Below, piece after piece: positions 6,242 to 7,850 of a DNA stretch of 7,850 nt. The DNA comes from DATLZB01 sp035574175 (GTDB taxonomy: Bacteria > Pseudomonadota > Alphaproteobacteria > Rhizobiales > Hyphomicrobiaceae). Location of the stretch: NCBI GenBank assembly GCA_035574175.1, contig DATLZB010000148.1, forward strand, positions 1-7,850, given 5' to 3'. Each line of letters starts with the position of its first letter. Within the stretch, counting starts at the first letter, position 1. A program made the translations under genes and the position numbers. Under the pieces are notes generated by a model. The model did no database searches. It saw only the letters and a list, made by a program, of their open reading frames with translations, and had not been told where the DNA came from.

Positions 6242-6841
6242 TCAGAGATCGGTCGGCGGCGTGTAGTTCTCCTGTCCCGGCGCAGGCTCCTTAGGAGGAT
6301 ACTCGACCACCTTTTGGAACAACATGTGCATGAACAGGAACAGGGGCTTCGCCTTCATGATGAGGCAGATGGTCTCATCGTTCGGGTCATCGCTCAGGTG
6401 TTGGTGGACGCAGGCGTTCTCCACGATGAGCGCATCACCCGCCTCCCAGTCGATCCGTCGGCCATCGTGAATGTCGTGGCCCTTGCCCTTGAGCACGTAG
6501 AACACGGCGCTGTTCATGTGGCCGTGCTTCTGGCCGTAGCCGCCAGGCGCAAAAACGTCGATGTGGGTCTCGATCGACTGAGCCACCTTCACCGACTGCG
6601 GATTGATGATCTTCTTGCCGTAATTCTGCGGCCCGCCTTTCCACTTCCAATCCTTGGTGTGGTACACGCGCGGCTGTGAGAAGAGCTCGCGAACGAGTTC
6701 GCCGTAGGTCCCTTCCAACGCGCGCACGAAGGTACGCTTCTTGGTCCACCGCTCCCAGACCACCTCCTCCTTCTGGGCAAGGGCCGAATTGTGCCCGAGC
6801 CCGTGCTCGCTGGCGTCTCTCATCTTGTCGTCTTCGACCAA
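6242..6841 (-). CDS. Single-domain cupin C, 3-His type (paralogue of cupin A)
   Basis: A 199-residue soluble cupin, very similar to cupin A from the GLGHNS motif to the C-terminus. The metal site is H106-G-H108, with alanine (A112) in the glutamate position and H146/H148 in motif 2, so a 3-His centre is predicted. The conserved central block YGKKIINPQSVKVAQSIETH precedes the cupin motif and is almost identical to A at both protein and DNA level. The chosen start is a TTG at 6841, because GGAGG (6848-6852) lies exactly six bases upstream. The next candidate, ATG at 6823 (codon 7), is 24 bases from that site. Either start leaves GLGHNS intact. It is the second gene of the cupin operon, 49 bases after gene D. 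The two copies may form hetero-oligomers or act on different substrates; this is inference. Confidence 0.85.
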   Translation of the reverse strand: MVEDDKMRDASEHGLGHNSALAQKEEVVWERWTKKRTFVRALEGTYGELVRELFSQPRVYHTKDWKWKGGPQNYGKKIINPQSVKVAQSIETHIDVFAPGGYGQKHGHMNSAVFYVLKGKGHDIHDGRRIDWEAGDALIVENACVHQHLSDDPNDETICLIMKAKPLFLFMHMLFQKVVEYPPKEPAPGQENYTPPTDL

Positions 6842-6847
6842 TCGTTA

Positions 6848-6852
6848 CCTCC
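6848..6852 (-). promoter_or_regulatory. Ribosome binding site supporting a TTG start for cupin C
   Basis: GGAGG on the minus strand, followed by TAACGA and then TTG at 6841. The six-base spacing matches that of cupin A (GGAGG, TTGCCG, ATG), which argues for the TTG rather than the ATG at 6823. Confidence 0.65.
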
Positions 6853-6890
6853 GCTTCTTTGCCCGGGATACCTTGCTTCTCGCGCCCAGG

Positions 6891-7850
6891 TCAGGCCGCC
6901 ACCTTGGGTGGCAGGTCGGCAAGCTCGGCCTGATAGGCCTCCTCCATGCGGGGCGTCATGCCGTGGTGGGCCAGCGCCTCGGCGAACATCCGGCGTATCC
7001 GTGGGTCCTCGTCGGCGTAGTCGATCTGATCGCCACCAAGGCGCCGGCTGATCCAGGCGGTCGGAACGCCCTGCGCATTCCGTATTAGGGCGACCTCGTG
7101 CTTGAAGGCAAGGTAGCGTGCAGGATTGGGCCCCGTATTGAAGTGCTGGTGGAACCACTTGTTGGGCGGCACGATGAGCGTGCCGACCTGCCAGTCGTAG
7201 CGACGGGGCTCCTCGCCCTCCGGCCACATCAGGGAATAGCCCTCACCCGAAAGCACGATGACGTGCGCGCTCGGGCCATGCGCGTGCGCCTTCTTGTAGG
7301 TGCCGACCGGGAACTGCGAGATGTGGCTCGACATGGAACCCTTGGCCATGTTGAAGCGGATGTGGCCGCCGCCGGCGCCGCGCTCCTTGGCGCTGATGAG
7401 CGGCAGGTTGACGGCGTCGGGCACGAAGTTGGTTTTGAGCAGGAAGCCCGCCGTCTCCGATTTTGCAGCAAAGTAGTCGGGCTCGCCGGCAAAGCGCTGC
7501 TTGAAATCGTAGGCGGTCCCGAACACGAAGCTCGGATCGTCATAGAGGTTCATCACCGAGGGGCAGTTGGTGACCGCCACATAGCGCGCGGGCTCAAGTC
7601 CCGAGGCGTTGAAGTGCTGGTGATGGGTGTTGAGCGGAATGGCGAACATGGCCCCCGCCTGCCACTCAAACGTCACCCGCGCGCCGGCATCGTTCCACAC
7701 CGTGGTCGAACCGCGCCCCGACAGCACCAGGATCATCTCCTCGTAGAGCTGGCGCTGGGGGGCGAGCTTGCCGCCGGGGGCGATCTCGCACACGTAGCAG
7801 TCGTTGGAGGTGCGGGAGGCCTCGTGGTTGATGAACACACCCTTGCCGCC
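6891..7850 (-). CDS. Two-domain cupin D, gentisate-dioxygenase-like fold (5' end outside window)
   Basis: The frame is open to the right edge. The GTG at 7838 is in frame, but the upstream codons continue the family sequence (GGKGVFIN), so it is not the likely start. 319 residues are visible. Numbered from the first visible codon, cupin 1 has P-G-G-K-L-A-P-Q32-R-Q34-L-Y-E37-E38 with a VLSGRG turn and H76/H77/H79 in motif 2. Both motif-1 histidines are glutamines, so this site probably no longer holds a normal metal. Cupin 2 has H189-A-H191-GPSAHVIVLSGEG and WFHQHFN (H234/H236), a plausible 3-His site without glutamate. The bicupin layout with one active barrel recalls gentisate and 1-hydroxy-2-naphthoate dioxygenases, but the sequence is not clearly one of these. 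It is the first visible gene of the cupin operon. The operon promoter lies beyond the window. Confidence 0.85.
   Translation of the reverse strand, partial: GGKGVFINHEASRTSNDCYVCEIAPGGKLAPQRQLYEEMILVLSGRGSTTVWNDAGARVTFEWQAGAMFAIPLNTHHQHFNASGLEPARYVAVTNCPSVMNLYDDPSFVFGTAYDFKQRFAGEPDYFAAKSETAGFLLKTNFVPDAVNLPLISAKERGAGGGHIRFNMAKGSMSSHISQFPVGTYKKAHAHGPSAHVIVLSGEGYSLMWPEGEEPRRYDWQVGTLIVPPNKWFHQHFNTGPNPARYLAFKHEVALIRNAQGVPTAWISRRLGGDQIDYADEDPRIRRMFAEALAHHGMTPRMEEAYQAELADLPPKVAA

Noticed and set aside
1..7850. Insertion sequence or prophage
   Set aside because: No transposase, integrase or phage gene and no terminal inverted repeats were seen; all sizeable genes are transporter, cupin or the small secreted protein.

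Overview
The window is GC-rich, densely coding proteobacterial DNA. It probably comes from an alphaproteobacterium of the Hyphomicrobiales type. This rests on overall style, on the type of tripartite tricarboxylate transporter (TTT) receptor, and on a GLGHNS motif near the N-terminus of two proteins that I associate with alphaproteobacterial proteins. The lineage call is an inference. A betaproteobacterium is not excluded.

Plus strand, 1-4969: a TTT uptake system. It opens with the C-terminal ~80% of the large membrane subunit TctA, followed by the small membrane subunit TctB (ATGA overlap). After a 105-base gap carrying a tRNA-T-arm-like motif comes a periplasmic receptor, TctC-1. A 213-base gap with two hairpins follows, then a 100-aa secreted protein that ends at a very clear intrinsic terminator. 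A second receptor, TctC-2, follows with its own ribosome binding site. The two mature receptors are both 385 aa, align without gaps and are about three-quarters identical by hand count. Each carries an extra 71-residue C-terminal domain not expected in TctC proteins. The 100-aa protein consists of a signal peptide plus exactly that 71-residue domain.

Minus strand, 7850-5032: four cupin genes in one apparent operon, convergent to the transporter genes. In transcription order they are a two-cupin protein (D, cut by the window edge), a ~200-aa cupin (C), a 184-aa cupin (B) and a second ~200-aa cupin (A). A and C are close paralogues flanking B. A and C have the metal-site histidines but alanine in place of the usual cupin glutamate, as in 3-His gentisate-type dioxygenases. 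B keeps the full 3-His/1-Glu set. D has a degenerate first cupin (QRQ instead of HxH) and an apparently intact 3-His second cupin.

Taken together, the window looks like a catabolic locus: high-affinity uptake of a carboxylated compound through TctABC with two alternative receptors, next to a set of cupin enzymes that could oxidise it, possibly an aromatic acid. The substrate cannot be read from the sequence. The most unusual item is the receptor-tail domain that occurs both fused to the receptors and as a free secreted protein between them.
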